Source of the DNA: an uncultured Bacilli bacterium
GTDB lineage: Bacteria > Bacillota_I > Bacilli_A > RF39 > UBA660
NCBI GenBank assembly: GCA_934098435.1
Contig: CAKOOV010000001.1
Location: 1 to 64,000, forward strand
DNA: 64,000 nucleotides
Direction of reading: 5' to 3'
The notes under the pieces are model-generated. The model was given only the letters and a program-made list of their open reading frames with translations, was not told the DNA's origin and made no database searches. The translations under genes were made by a program, and so were the position numbers. Positions 48,904 through 57,087 of the stretch are shown piece by piece (position 1 is the first letter of the stretch; each line of letters starts with the position of its first letter).

Positions 48904-49609
48904 GTTCTCTCAACTCCTTTTTTGTGGCAACTGCAAATAGAGTTGTTTTATCACCATTTTGAAATGTTATTATGCAATTACTATAATCCATATTTTTGAT
49001 ATTTTTTAAATTTACAAGGCATGATTTGTGAGTTTGAAAAAATGTATTTCCTAATTGCTCTTTCATTTTGGCGATTGATGTTGTTACTTCTTTTGTATCT
49101 CCATTTACCAAGTGAATTATGCATTTATTCTGCATTTGACATTTTTCTATATAATTTATTTCTTTGTATAATATTTTACATTGCGTATGCTTTGATATAA
49201 TGTTTATAGACTTGTTTTTATATTTTTTATCTATTACATATTCAATCGTATTTTGTAATCTCTCTTGATATAATTGTTGTTTTGGTATGTAATCTATTGC
49301 ACTTAATCTTGAATAGAATATATCATCTTGATAATCTGGATGGGCTGTTGCAAATATTATTATACTTTCGTCATCATCTTCACGAATTTCTGAGGCGATT
49401 TCTAAACCACTAATACCTGGTAGTTCTACATCTAGTATATAGATTTTTATATCTCCTGTTTCATTTATTAATTTATTTAATTCATTGGTATACTTTGGAA
49501 ATTTGTATACTTTATATTCCATATCATATTTCATCATTGATTTTGTTACTGTTTGGCTTGTTCTTTCTAATGTGTCTAGTTTGTCTTCACATATTATAAA
49601 TTTTATCAT
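48887..49609 (-). CDS. agrA: AgrA-type LytTR response regulator
   Basis: About 240 residues: receiver domain with the phosphate-accepting Asp60 (IYILDVELPG) and early acids in FIICEDK, followed by a LytTR DNA-binding domain (about 140-238; FFQTHKSCLVNLKNI). It is the usual partner of AgrC. Start at 49609 chosen for GGAGG spacing; the longer frame to 49648 lacks a site. Operon order here is agrA then agrC, the reverse of the S. aureus C-A order. Confidence 0.9.
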   Translation of the reverse strand: MIKFIICEDKLDTLERTSQTVTKSMMKYDMEYKVYKFPKYTNELNKLINETGDIKIYILDVELPGISGLEIASEIREDDDESIIIFATAHPDYQDDIFYSRLSAIDYIPKQQLYQERLQNTIEYVIDKKYKNKSINIISKHTQCKILYKEINYIEKCQMQNKCIIHLVNGDTKEVTTSIAKMKEQLGNTFFQTHKSCLVNLKNIKNMDYSNCIITFQNGDKTTLFAVATKKELRERARNI

Positions 49610-49655
49610 TTTTACCTCCAATTGTTTTATTTTAAGGTACTGCTTCAAATTACTT

Positions 49656-51629
49656 TTATTCTTTTTGATTTTTTATTTCTTTGATAAAATCATACGTTAT
49701 TATATCATTTGATACTTCTATTAAATCTGATGATTTTTTTGCTCTTTCTTTTATATATTCTTCTGTTATTGGTTCGTTATTTATAGAGTATATTTCACCT
49801 TTTGGTGAATTATAGTATACTTTTGATGTTAGAAAAGAGCCATCAATAAATGTTACTGTATTGTCATCTCCTTTTATATTCATTATATCTTTTCCTAGTT
49901 GATAATCACTATGGATACCTATCATATTGCCGAGTGTTGGTAGTACATCTATCATTCCCATTGGTGTATCTATGCTCAAATTATATTTTTGTTCTTTTGT
50001 CCATATTATGAATGGTACTTTTCGGTCTAATTCATAATTGTATTTATTATATGGTATATACCCTTCATCATTTTCTGTTTTTATTGTATCTGTTATTGGA
50101 TCGTAATTATATAGTAAATTAAAATCTTCAAAATCTAATCTAGCATCATGGTCACCATATATTACTAATATTGTGTTTTCTAATAAGCCCTCTTTGTCTA
50201 AACTGTCTATAAATTCTCCAATGGCTGAATCTGCATAATGTACTGATTTTAAATAATTTCCCATTGTAGTATCCTTTAGATAATCTCTTGTAATTGTTTG
50301 ATTATCTATGGTTACATCTATTGTGGTTTTGTAATCTTCCATTAGTGTTAAATCGCTAAATGGTGTATGATTACTTAACATTATTAAAAGGCTATAAAAT
50401 GGTTTATTTTCTTCTTCTTTTACTTGCTTCATTATGTTTACTGATTGTTTAAAAAATGATTTATCTGAAAGACCTAATCCAATTGTTTCATCTATTATAT
50501 ATGAGTCTTTACTATAGAATTTATCATAACCTAGACTTTTATGCATGGTATTACGATTCCAAAAATCTCCTGTATTGGCATGCATGCTATATGTATAGTA
50601 ACCTTGTTCTTTTAATAGTTTTGGAATTGATATGTAATCTCTATCAAAATAGTTTACAAATACTGTTCCTTTCGTAGAGGGCATTAGTGATGTATTAAAG
50701 GTGAATTCGGCATCACTTGATGTTCCTACTCCTACTTGGGAATAAAAATTATTGAAAAATATTCCTTCACTAGCTAGTTTATTTAGATTTGGAGTTACTT
50801 CTTTATTGTTGAATTTTAAATCCATAGTAAATTTTTGCATGCTTTCTGCATGAATTACTATAATATTTTTTCCTTTAAATATATTTGTATATTCGTTATT
50901 GCTTGGTGTATATTTGTTTTTCTCATAATAATCTGTAACTTTTTTTAGTGCTTTATCATGTCCTAAAACACTTGTTATTTTAGGAGTTAAGCTTTGAATA
51001 AAGTCATCTAATTGATATATATATATTCCATGATTCATTACTACTGATTCTCTGTTCCATAAATTATATAATCTACTCCAGGCATTTAATGGCATAAATA
51101 ATGCTGCTATGGAAAACAAAGAAAGTGATGTTATTAAGCCTACTTTGACTAATTTCTTTTTATTTTCTTTATGATTTAGATATTCCTTTTTATTTATCTT
51201 TTTATAAATAATTATTAATGTTATTAATTGCCATACATATATTAAATCAACTATTTTTAATACGTTTTCAACAATTGCATCACTTACGTCTGAAGCAAAG
51301 GCAATGTTGGCGATTAATGATATTGAAGCAAATGAGTTATAGTAATGATAATATATGCTATTGACTATACAAACTAAGTTAAATAATATTGATAATGTAA
51401 TAAAATATCTTATACGTTTTTCTTTTTTTATTGTTAATGAGATTAATGTAACTAATATTAGAAAGCCTAAATCTGCAAATAGTGGAGATATATATAAGCC
51501 ATTTTTTACTGTTACCACTCTTATTATTAATCCGTTAATTAAATTAGATATAATAAAAAACGCTTCTAATGGATAATCTTTTTTTATTGTTTTTAATACT
51601 TTTTTTATTTTCTTTTTGTTTTCTTTCAT
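49656..51629 (-). CDS. LtaS-family sulfatase-fold phosphoglycerol transferase
   Basis: About 657 residues: five membrane segments in 20-205, then an extracellular alkaline-phosphatase-fold domain with IIVIHAESMQ (metal Glu), GTSSDAEF, HANTGDFWNR and YGDHDARLD. LtaS-type enzymes polymerise glycerol phosphate into lipoteichoic acid. The position of the catalytic Thr in LtaS (GKTSD) appears as Ser here (GTSSD). Another member of the family, for example a primase or a different phosphotransferase, is possible. It lies 47 bases upstream of agrA on the same strand. Confidence 0.85.
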   Translation of the reverse strand: MKENKKKIKKVLKTIKKDYPLEAFFIISNLINGLIIRVVTVKNGLYISPLFADLGFLILVTLISLTIKKEKRIRYFITLSILFNLVCIVNSIYYHYYNSFASISLIANIAFASDVSDAIVENVLKIVDLIYVWQLITLIIIYKKINKKEYLNHKENKKKLVKVGLITSLSLFSIAALFMPLNAWSRLYNLWNRESVVMNHGIYIYQLDDFIQSLTPKITSVLGHDKALKKVTDYYEKNKYTPSNNEYTNIFKGKNIIVIHAESMQKFTMDLKFNNKEVTPNLNKLASEGIFFNNFYSQVGVGTSSDAEFTFNTSLMPSTKGTVFVNYFDRDYISIPKLLKEQGYYTYSMHANTGDFWNRNTMHKSLGYDKFYSKDSYIIDETIGLGLSDKSFFKQSVNIMKQVKEEENKPFYSLLIMLSNHTPFSDLTLMEDYKTTIDVTIDNQTITRDYLKDTTMGNYLKSVHYADSAIGEFIDSLDKEGLLENTILVIYGDHDARLDFEDFNLLYNYDPITDTIKTENDEGYIPYNKYNYELDRKVPFIIWTKEQKYNLSIDTPMGMIDVLPTLGNMIGIHSDYQLGKDIMNIKGDDNTVTFIDGSFLTSKVYYNSPKGEIYSINNEPITEEYIKERAKKSSDLIEVSNDIITYDFIKEIKNQKE

Positions 51630-51653
51630 TTTATCACTCAAGGTAATTATATC

Positions 51654-51686
51654 ATAAAAAAGAAAAAATGTGAATTAATCACATTA
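51654..51686 (-). terminator. terminator of rpmE
   Basis: 7-bp stem AATGTGA / TCACATT (51667-51673, 51679-51685), T-rich tail on the minus strand; overlaps the stop codon. Confidence 0.75.
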
Positions 51687-51899
51687 TTTTTCAGTAGTAA
51701 AACCAAATTTTTTGTTGAACTTTTCAACTTGTCCTTTTTTAGAACCTAAATTTTGCTTTCCAGTATAGAATGGATGGCATTCTGAACATACTTCTATAGG
51801 AAATGTATCTTCTTCTCTTGTTGAGATTGCTTCTATTACATTTCCACAAGCACATACGAATTTAGTCATTTTTTGTTTTGGATGTATATCTTTTTTCAT
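51684..51899 (-). CDS. rpmE: 50S ribosomal protein L31, zinc-binding type
   Basis: A 71-residue L31 with the zinc-type cysteines CACGN and CSECHPFYTGKQ, so it is the C+ form. Begins MKKDIHPKQ, with GAAGGAG before the ATG at 51899. A small hairpin (ATGAC / GTCAT, 51919-51933) lies just upstream in the leader. Normally replaced by a zinc-free paralogue under zinc limitation; none is seen here. Confidence 0.96.
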   Translation of the reverse strand: MKKDIHPKQKMTKFVCACGNVIEAISTREEDTFPIEVCSECHPFYTGKQNLGSKKGQVEKFNKKFGFTTEK

Positions 51900-51960
51900 A
51901 GTTTTCTCTCCTTCCGCCATGACAAAAAGTCATAGTAATAAAATTACATGGTATATTATA

Positions 51961-52638
51961 TCAGTTATTTTTTATTTTTTCAACTATTATTTGTGAAATT
52001 TTTTCATATCCTTCGATATTTGGGATAAAATTTTGACTTTTAGAAAAATATTTTGGATTGTTATTAAAAACATCTGATAAATTAATATAAGTAAATCTAT
52101 ATTTGCTACATGTTTTTTTTAGATTATAATTAGCATATTCAAAAATGTCATTTTCTTGGCCTAATGTATTATAATATCCTAAAACAAATACTTGATTATG
52201 CTGAAATTTGTTTATATAATTTAATATTTTATCATATTCTAATATCATATTATCTATGTATGTATATATTTTTTGATTGTTATCTAATTTGTAATATAAA
52301 TCATTCATACCTATTGTTATGGTTATTATATCTGCTTTTTTTATTAATCTATTTAATGATTCGTTATTTTTTGACTCGTTGTATTCTAATATTCTTACAA
52401 TATCTGAAATACGATAATCATTGTCAGTGAATGTTTTGTTATATTCTTTTAATTTGTTATTTTTATATAAATAGTCTTTAATAAAATCACTATAACCATA
52501 CGATGATATACCATATTCATTTGTTCCTTTGGAGAGAAAGTCCCCTATTGTTAAATAGAATATTTTATTATCTATTGTGTTGTTATATATTATATAACAT
52601 GATAAAAAAAGAATTAATATTAGAAATACTTTTTTCAT
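51961..52638 (-). CDS. SGNH/GDSL-like exported protein with degenerate active site
   Basis: A 225-residue protein with an N-terminal signal anchor (about 3-20) and an SGNH-hydrolase fold similar in plan to Bacillus YpmR. Block I reads IGDFLSKG, with Phe34 where the nucleophile Ser should be; block III keeps ITIGMNDL; block V reads FIPNIEGY, with Ile in place of the catalytic His and no Asp three residues before it. It is therefore probably a non-catalytic member, possibly a binding protein. AGGAGG site; upstream neighbour is murA. Confidence 0.8.
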   Translation of the reverse strand: MKKVFLILILFLSCYIIYNNTIDNKIFYLTIGDFLSKGTNEYGISSYGYSDFIKDYLYKNNKLKEYNKTFTDNDYRISDIVRILEYNESKNNESLNRLIKKADIITITIGMNDLYYKLDNNQKIYTYIDNMILEYDKILNYINKFQHNQVFVLGYYNTLGQENDIFEYANYNLKKTCSKYRFTYINLSDVFNNNPKYFSKSQNFIPNIEGYEKISQIIVEKIKNN

Positions 52639-52659
52639 AATCCTCCTAATTAAGTATAT

Positions 52660-53910
52660 TTATATTAATTCTATTTTAGCACCTATTTTATTTAACTTGC
52701 CACAAATATCATCATATCCTCTTAGAATATATTTTATGTTATCTATTGTTGTTGTTCCTTCTGCTATAAGGCCACATATTAGCATAGAAGCTCCTCCTCT
52801 TAAATCCGTTGCGGTTACATTTTTCCCTTGAAGAGGTGTTATTCCTTTTACTTTTGCTATTTTATTATTTTTTACTATGATATTGGCTCCCATTCTATTA
52901 GTGTCATAAATATTTTGAAACCTATTTTCATATATTGTTTCTTCAACAATGCTTGTTCCTTGACATTGGGTCAGAAATGGAATTATTGGTTGTTGTAAAT
53001 CTGTCGGAAATCCAGGATATGGTAATGTTTTAATATTTATTGCTTTATATTTATTGCTGCTATTTATATATATATAATCTTCACCTATTTTTAAATTAAC
53101 TCCTGCTTCTATTAATTTGGAAGTTAATGATTCTATATGTGAAGGAATTATATTTTTGATTCTTAAATTTTTTCCTAGTAATGCCCCTATTATTACGAAT
53201 GTTCCTGCTTCTATTCTATCTGGTATTACCTCGTGATATGATTTATGTAAGTGTTCTACACCGGTTATTTTTATTTTATTAGTTCCTGCTCCAATTATTT
53301 TTGCACCCATATTATTTAAAAATGTTGCTACATTAACTATTTCTGGTTCTTTGGCTACATTTTCTATAATAGTTGTTCCTTTTGCTTTTACTGCTACTAA
53401 CATTATATTTATTGTTGCTCCTACACTTGGCATATCTAAATATATATTTGCAGCTTTTAATTCTTTGGCATCTATAACGTATCTGTTTCCTTCTTCTATT
53501 ACCGTTGCTCCCAAAGCTCGATATCCTTTTAAAGTTTGATCAATTGGTCTTTCACCAATGGAACATCCTCCTGGAAAATACATTTCTACATGTTTATATT
53601 TTCCTAATAATGAAGACATAAAATAATATGATGCTCTTAATTTTTGAGACATTTCTTCCGGTATTTCTTTATTTATTATATGTGAAGAATCGATTGTAAC
53701 TTCATTTCCTTCTCTTGTTATTTTGGCATTTAAATAATTTAATATCTCTTCTAATGAATTTACATCAGATATATTTGGAACATTAGTTATTTTTACTTCT
53801 TCATCGCATAAAATAGCGGCGGGTATTAAAGCTACGGCGCTATTTTTTGCTCCGCTTACCTGTATTTCGCCTGTTAGTTCATGGCCTCCTTCTATTTTTA
53901 TTTTGGTCAT
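52660..53910 (-). CDS. murA: UDP-N-acetylglucosamine 1-carboxyvinyltransferase
   Basis: A 416-residue MurA, first committed enzyme of peptidoglycan synthesis (adds enolpyruvate to UDP-GlcNAc; fosfomycin target). The catalytic Cys is in PGGCSIGERPIDQT, so the enzyme should be fosfomycin-sensitive. N-terminal EIQVSGAKNSAVALIPA and C-terminal DLRGGASMLICGLIAEG are intact. The gene has a promoter upstream followed by a terminator-like hairpin that ends right at its ribosome site. Confidence 0.96.
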   Translation of the reverse strand: MTKIKIEGGHELTGEIQVSGAKNSAVALIPAAILCDEEVKITNVPNISDVNSLEEILNYLNAKITREGNEVTIDSSHIINKEIPEEMSQKLRASYYFMSSLLGKYKHVEMYFPGGCSIGERPIDQTLKGYRALGATVIEEGNRYVIDAKELKAANIYLDMPSVGATINIMLVAVKAKGTTIIENVAKEPEIVNVATFLNNMGAKIIGAGTNKIKITGVEHLHKSYHEVIPDRIEAGTFVIIGALLGKNLRIKNIIPSHIESLTSKLIEAGVNLKIGEDYIYINSSNKYKAINIKTLPYPGFPTDLQQPIIPFLTQCQGTSIVEETIYENRFQNIYDTNRMGANIIVKNNKIAKVKGITPLQGKNVTATDLRGGASMLICGLIAEGTTTIDNIKYILRGYDDICGKLNKIGAKIELI

Positions 53911-53924
53911 ACTGGCTCCTCCTT

Positions 53925-53952
53925 AATAAAAAATAGACCTTGTAATCTATTT
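53925..53952 (-). terminator. terminator-like hairpin in the murA leader
   Basis: AAATAGA / TCTATTT stem (7 bp) with loop TTACAAGG and six T, directly followed by the AAGGAGG of murA. It can end transcripts from mntP, and also from the murA promoter, so it may act as an attenuator. Confidence 0.6.
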
Positions 53953-53979
53953 ATAATTTGTTTTACTTTTCTTAAGTTA

Positions 53980-54008
53980 ATTTTAATATTTATATAGCAT
54001 TTAGTCAA
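53980..54008 (-). promoter_or_regulatory. murA promoter
   Basis: TTGACT (54008-54003), 17-base spacer, TAAAAT (53985-53980) on the minus strand; the expected transcript start lies about 60 bases before the murA ATG. Confidence 0.6.
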
Positions 54009-54043
54009 TTATTTATATTTTTTTTGACAGTTTTTTTACAATA

Positions 54044-54577
54044 TTATTTAAATATATATATTATTCCGATTGTTAATAATATTAATCCACCAATTAGTGT
54101 TGATAATTTGCCATATTTTTTGTTCAAAGTATTTCCTAAATTTAAACCTAAGTAGGTAAATGTTAAACTAGTTATTGAAAAGATTAATGATGTTCCTAAA
54201 TAATTGGTTGTAATTATTGGTAATCCTATTCCTGTTGTTAAGCTATCTATACTTACGGATAATCCAAATATTAAATATCCAAATATGCTTATTAGAAATG
54301 TTTCTTCTTTATCTTTAAAACTTGATATTATCATTTCTATTGCTATGAGGGATAATATAATTCCAACAATTAATGTTGGTTCGAATATTAGTTTATTTTC
54401 AATATATTTTCCCATTGTTAGTCCTATTAATGGCATTATAAAATGATATATACCAACTATTATAGCTAGTATTATTTTATCCTTTTTGGATATTCCTTGT
54501 GTCCCATAGATTAATGCTAACGAAAAAGCATCCATTGATAGGCTTATGGCTATTAAAATGATTGTTATTATTTTCAA
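54044..54577 (-). CDS. MntP/YtaF-like manganese-efflux membrane protein
   Basis: About 177 residues with six membrane segments and the paired family motifs: ISLSMDAFSLALIYG in the first helix and FGLSVSIDSLTTGIGLP in the fourth, each with the conserved membrane Asp. MntP exports Mn(II); the YtaF branch has been linked to sporulation, which would fit its place next to spoIIR. Start set at a TTG (54577), 6 bases after AGGTG; an ATG 6 bases earlier is too close. No mn-riboswitch (yybP-type) is evident upstream. Confidence 0.82.
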   Translation of the reverse strand: MKIITIILIAISLSMDAFSLALIYGTQGISKKDKIILAIIVGIYHFIMPLIGLTMGKYIENKLIFEPTLIVGIILSLIAIEMIISSFKDKEETFLISIFGYLIFGLSVSIDSLTTGIGLPIITTNYLGTSLIFSITSLTFTYLGLNLGNTLNKKYGKLSTLIGGLILLTIGIIYIFK

Positions 54578-54607
54578 TGTCATCACCTATTTAAATGTAT
54601 GCTTTTT

Positions 54608-55132
54608 TTAATTAAATATTTTTTTTACTTTTTCTGTTACCCATAACTTATATTCATTTTCGTCATTACTTTCGTAGTCCGCTAAGCATAAATTAGGAAA
54701 CAAAATACACCACCAGTTGTCTCCTTCAGCACTTCCAATACTTATTACAATTGATTCGTAATATCCTTCATCATATTTAATGTTGCGGTATTTTTTTTCT
54801 GGAAAATAGTTATAACCATAATTTATATCATATGACATTATATAATTGTTTTCGCTAAATATTTTATTGATATTGTCTTTTATTGTGGGTATGTTGTTTT
54901 TTATTTTATTTCTAGCTACATCTATGTTATCTTCATCTTTTATTAATTTATATGTATTTGTTTCTAAATATTCTTTTACTTTTTCTTTTATATATTGGTC
55001 TTGTGCTGAATTACTATTTGGAATTACTCTTAATCTGATAGCGGTAGATGGTATGACAACAGTATCATCTTTTAAATTATTATATATTAAAAATGATACT
55101 ATAAGTGTTAAAAATATTATTATCTTTTTCAT
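54608..55132 (-). CDS. spoIIR: stage II sporulation protein R
   Basis: About 174 residues: an N-terminal signal segment (about 3-20), then the SpoIIR domain with IRLRVIPNSNSAQDQYIKEK, NYGYNYFPEKKYR, and the C-terminal GDNWWCILFPNLC. SpoIIR is made in the forespore, exported, and triggers SpoIIGA to activate pro-sigma-E in the mother cell. Start set at 55132. The GAGTGA ribosome site lies inside the 3' arm of a stable hairpin. Confidence 0.92.
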   Translation of the reverse strand: MKKIIIFLTLIVSFLIYNNLKDDTVVIPSTAIRLRVIPNSNSAQDQYIKEKVKEYLETNTYKLIKDEDNIDVARNKIKNNIPTIKDNINKIFSENNYIMSYDINYGYNYFPEKKYRNIKYDEGYYESIVISIGSAEGDNWWCILFPNLCLADYESNDENEYKLWVTEKVKKIFN

Positions 55133-55137
55133 AAAAA

Positions 55138-55170
55138 ATATCACTCTTTCTATTTAATTATGAGTGATAT
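55138..55170 (-). terminator. noc terminator that also holds the spoIIR ribosome site
   Basis: Perfect 9-bp stem ATATCACTC / GAGTGATAT (55170-55162, 55146-55138) with a 15-base loop and a T run ending at the spoIIR ATG. The 3' arm is the spoIIR ribosome-binding sequence. Confidence 0.75.
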
Positions 55171-55186
55171 TTTTTTTATTTATACA

Positions 55187-56269
55187 TTATTTTTCTACTT
55201 TAATTATAATTTCGTAATTATCATCTAAATCTTTTTCTTCCATTGTTACTTTATAACCAGCTGTTTTTATATCTTCTACAGTATCTTTTGCTAACCTAAT
55301 AGCTGTTGCTAATTTTACCTTAGACATGTTGTCTATTTGTTTTTCTTGGCTTGGTATGTTAATTTCTGGTTGTATCGGCTCTTCTTGTTTAATTATATTA
55401 TTATCTAATGTATTATTAACTATATTTTTATTTATGCTACTATCTTCATTTAAGCTTCCGATATTAACAAAGTCTTTATTAATTGTTTGAGTATATACAT
55501 TAGGGTTTTCGATATTATTATTTTTTGGAATTGTTGTTTCCATATTGATATCACCAACTTTTGATATGGGTTCTGGTTGTATTGGTTCTAAACTTTGTGC
55601 TACAAATTCTTTAGGTTGTTCTACTTCATGAGTTTCTGGCTCCGGAACTGATATATTATTTGGTATTCCTAATATATTCTTTATATAGGTATCTGTATCT
55701 CTTACATTCATTCTTTCGGATATTATTTTATTTAGGACTTCTTTTTGTTTGTCTTCGTCTTTTATTTGAAGTAAGCATCTTGCATGTCTTTCGGATATTA
55801 AATTATTCATTAAAGCTACTTGAACTTCATTTGTTAAAGATAATAGTCTCATTTTATTAGCGATTGTTGATTGGGCTTTTCCCATTCTTTTGGCTAATTC
55901 TTCTTGAGTGAAATTCCCCATATCTAGTATTTTTTTATATGATTTGGCTTCTTCAATAGCGGATAAATCTTTTCTTTGTATATTTTCTATCAATGCTAAT
56001 TCAGCACTTGTTTGATCATCCATTGCTCCCACTATAGCAGGTACCTCTGTTAATCCTGCTAATGTAGCTGCTTTATATCTTCTTTCTCCTGCTATTATTT
56101 CATACTTACTTCCTAAATCTCTTAATATTAGTGGTTGTATTATTCCGTGTTCTCTAATTGAATTTGCTAATTCATTTAACGCTTCTTCATCAAATGTTAA
56201 TCTAGGCTGAAATCTATTTGGAATTATATCTGTCAATTTAACCATTACAACTTCTTTATTCATTTTCAT
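55187..56269 (-). CDS. noc: ParB/Noc-family nucleoid occlusion protein
   Basis: A 360-residue ParB-like protein: CTPase/ParB N domain with RFQPRLTF and EIIAGERRYKAA, and an HTH with GKAQSTIANKMRLLSL. This Q-S-T-I-A-N-K form matches Noc rather than Spo0J, as does the place after rsmG. Residues about 200-320 are a long Asn/Pro/Glu-rich insert not found in Bacillus Noc (283 residues), and a dimer domain ends the protein. Noc binds NBS sites and the membrane to keep division off the nucleoid. The N-terminal membrane helix is not evident. Confidence 0.85.
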   Translation of the reverse strand: MKMNKEVVMVKLTDIIPNRFQPRLTFDEEALNELANSIREHGIIQPLILRDLGSKYEIIAGERRYKAATLAGLTEVPAIVGAMDDQTSAELALIENIQRKDLSAIEEAKSYKKILDMGNFTQEELAKRMGKAQSTIANKMRLLSLTNEVQVALMNNLISERHARCLLQIKDEDKQKEVLNKIISERMNVRDTDTYIKNILGIPNNISVPEPETHEVEQPKEFVAQSLEPIQPEPISKVGDINMETTIPKNNNIENPNVYTQTINKDFVNIGSLNEDSSINKNIVNNTLDNNIIKQEEPIQPEINIPSQEKQIDNMSKVKLATAIRLAKDTVEDIKTAGYKVTMEEKDLDDNYEIIIKVEK

Positions 56270-56385
56270 ACTTATACCCTCTTTTCGTATTCTTTCCTAT
56301 ACTAATATAATGATACTATAATTTTTGTCTTTTTTCAAGATATTTTAATTAATTTAATAAACAGAAAGAAATATAATTTTGAATT

Positions 56386-57087
56386 TTATATTTCTTTTTT
56401 TAATATTTCGTTATATTTTCTTGGATATTTTAAGTCTGTTTCTTTTTGTTTTTGATATTTTACTAATGTTCTTAAACTTTTTTCGAATGGAAGATTAAAT
56501 ATTATTCTATCATTCTCTGCAATGTTTAATTTTGTTAGATAATTATTTATGTTATATTCTTCTTTTTCGATATTTGATTTCATTGCAATAAAATATCCAT
56601 TTACTTTTACTAGTGGGATTCCATACTCTAATAAATGTTTTAGGGGAGCTACTGCTCGAGCGGTTACTACATTATATTTTTCTCTATTTGTTTTGGCATA
56701 GTCTTCTATTCTTGTATTTATAACTATTACATTTGATAAATTTAATTTTTCTTTTACTAAGTTTAAAAAGTAACATTTTTTTCCATTTGACTCTATTAAA
56801 GTTATATTGGTGGATGGAAAACATATTGCTAGAACTAGTCCTGGAAATCCTGCTCCTGATCCTAAGTCACATATACTTTGATTTTTAATATTTATTATTT
56901 TTGTTATTGTTAGACTATCATAGAAATGTTTTAGATATACTTCTTCTTTAGTTATTATTCTAGTTAGATTGTATTTTTTGTTTTCTTCATTTAATATATC
57001 ATAATATTTATCTAATTTGGCTAGTGTTTCTTTATTTAGTTCTATATTTATTTTTTTTAATTCTTTTATGAATTCTTCTTTATTCAT
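56386..57087 (-). CDS. rsmG: 16S rRNA (guanine-527-N7) methyltransferase RsmG
   Basis: A 233-residue class-I methyltransferase (GidB) acting on G527 of 16S rRNA; loss gives low-level streptomycin resistance. The SAM loop is CDLGSGAGFPGLVLAI at about 70-85, with VVTARAVAPL further on. It overlaps mnmG by 8 bases. A hairpin (56362-56399) at its stop can act as terminator before noc. Confidence 0.96.
   Translation of the reverse strand: MNKEEFIKELKKINIELNKETLAKLDKYYDILNEENKKYNLTRIITKEEVYLKHFYDSLTITKIINIKNQSICDLGSGAGFPGLVLAICFPSTNITLIESNGKKCYFLNLVKEKLNLSNVIVINTRIEDYAKTNREKYNVVTARAVAPLKHLLEYGIPLVKVNGYFIAMKSNIEKEEYNINNYLTKLNIAENDRIIFNLPFEKSLRTLVKYQKQKETDLKYPRKYNEILKKEI

Noticed and set aside
54587..54607. 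yybP-ykoY manganese riboswitch before mntP
   Set aside because: The gap to spoIIR is about 30 bases, too short for the riboswitch, and no matching folds are seen.
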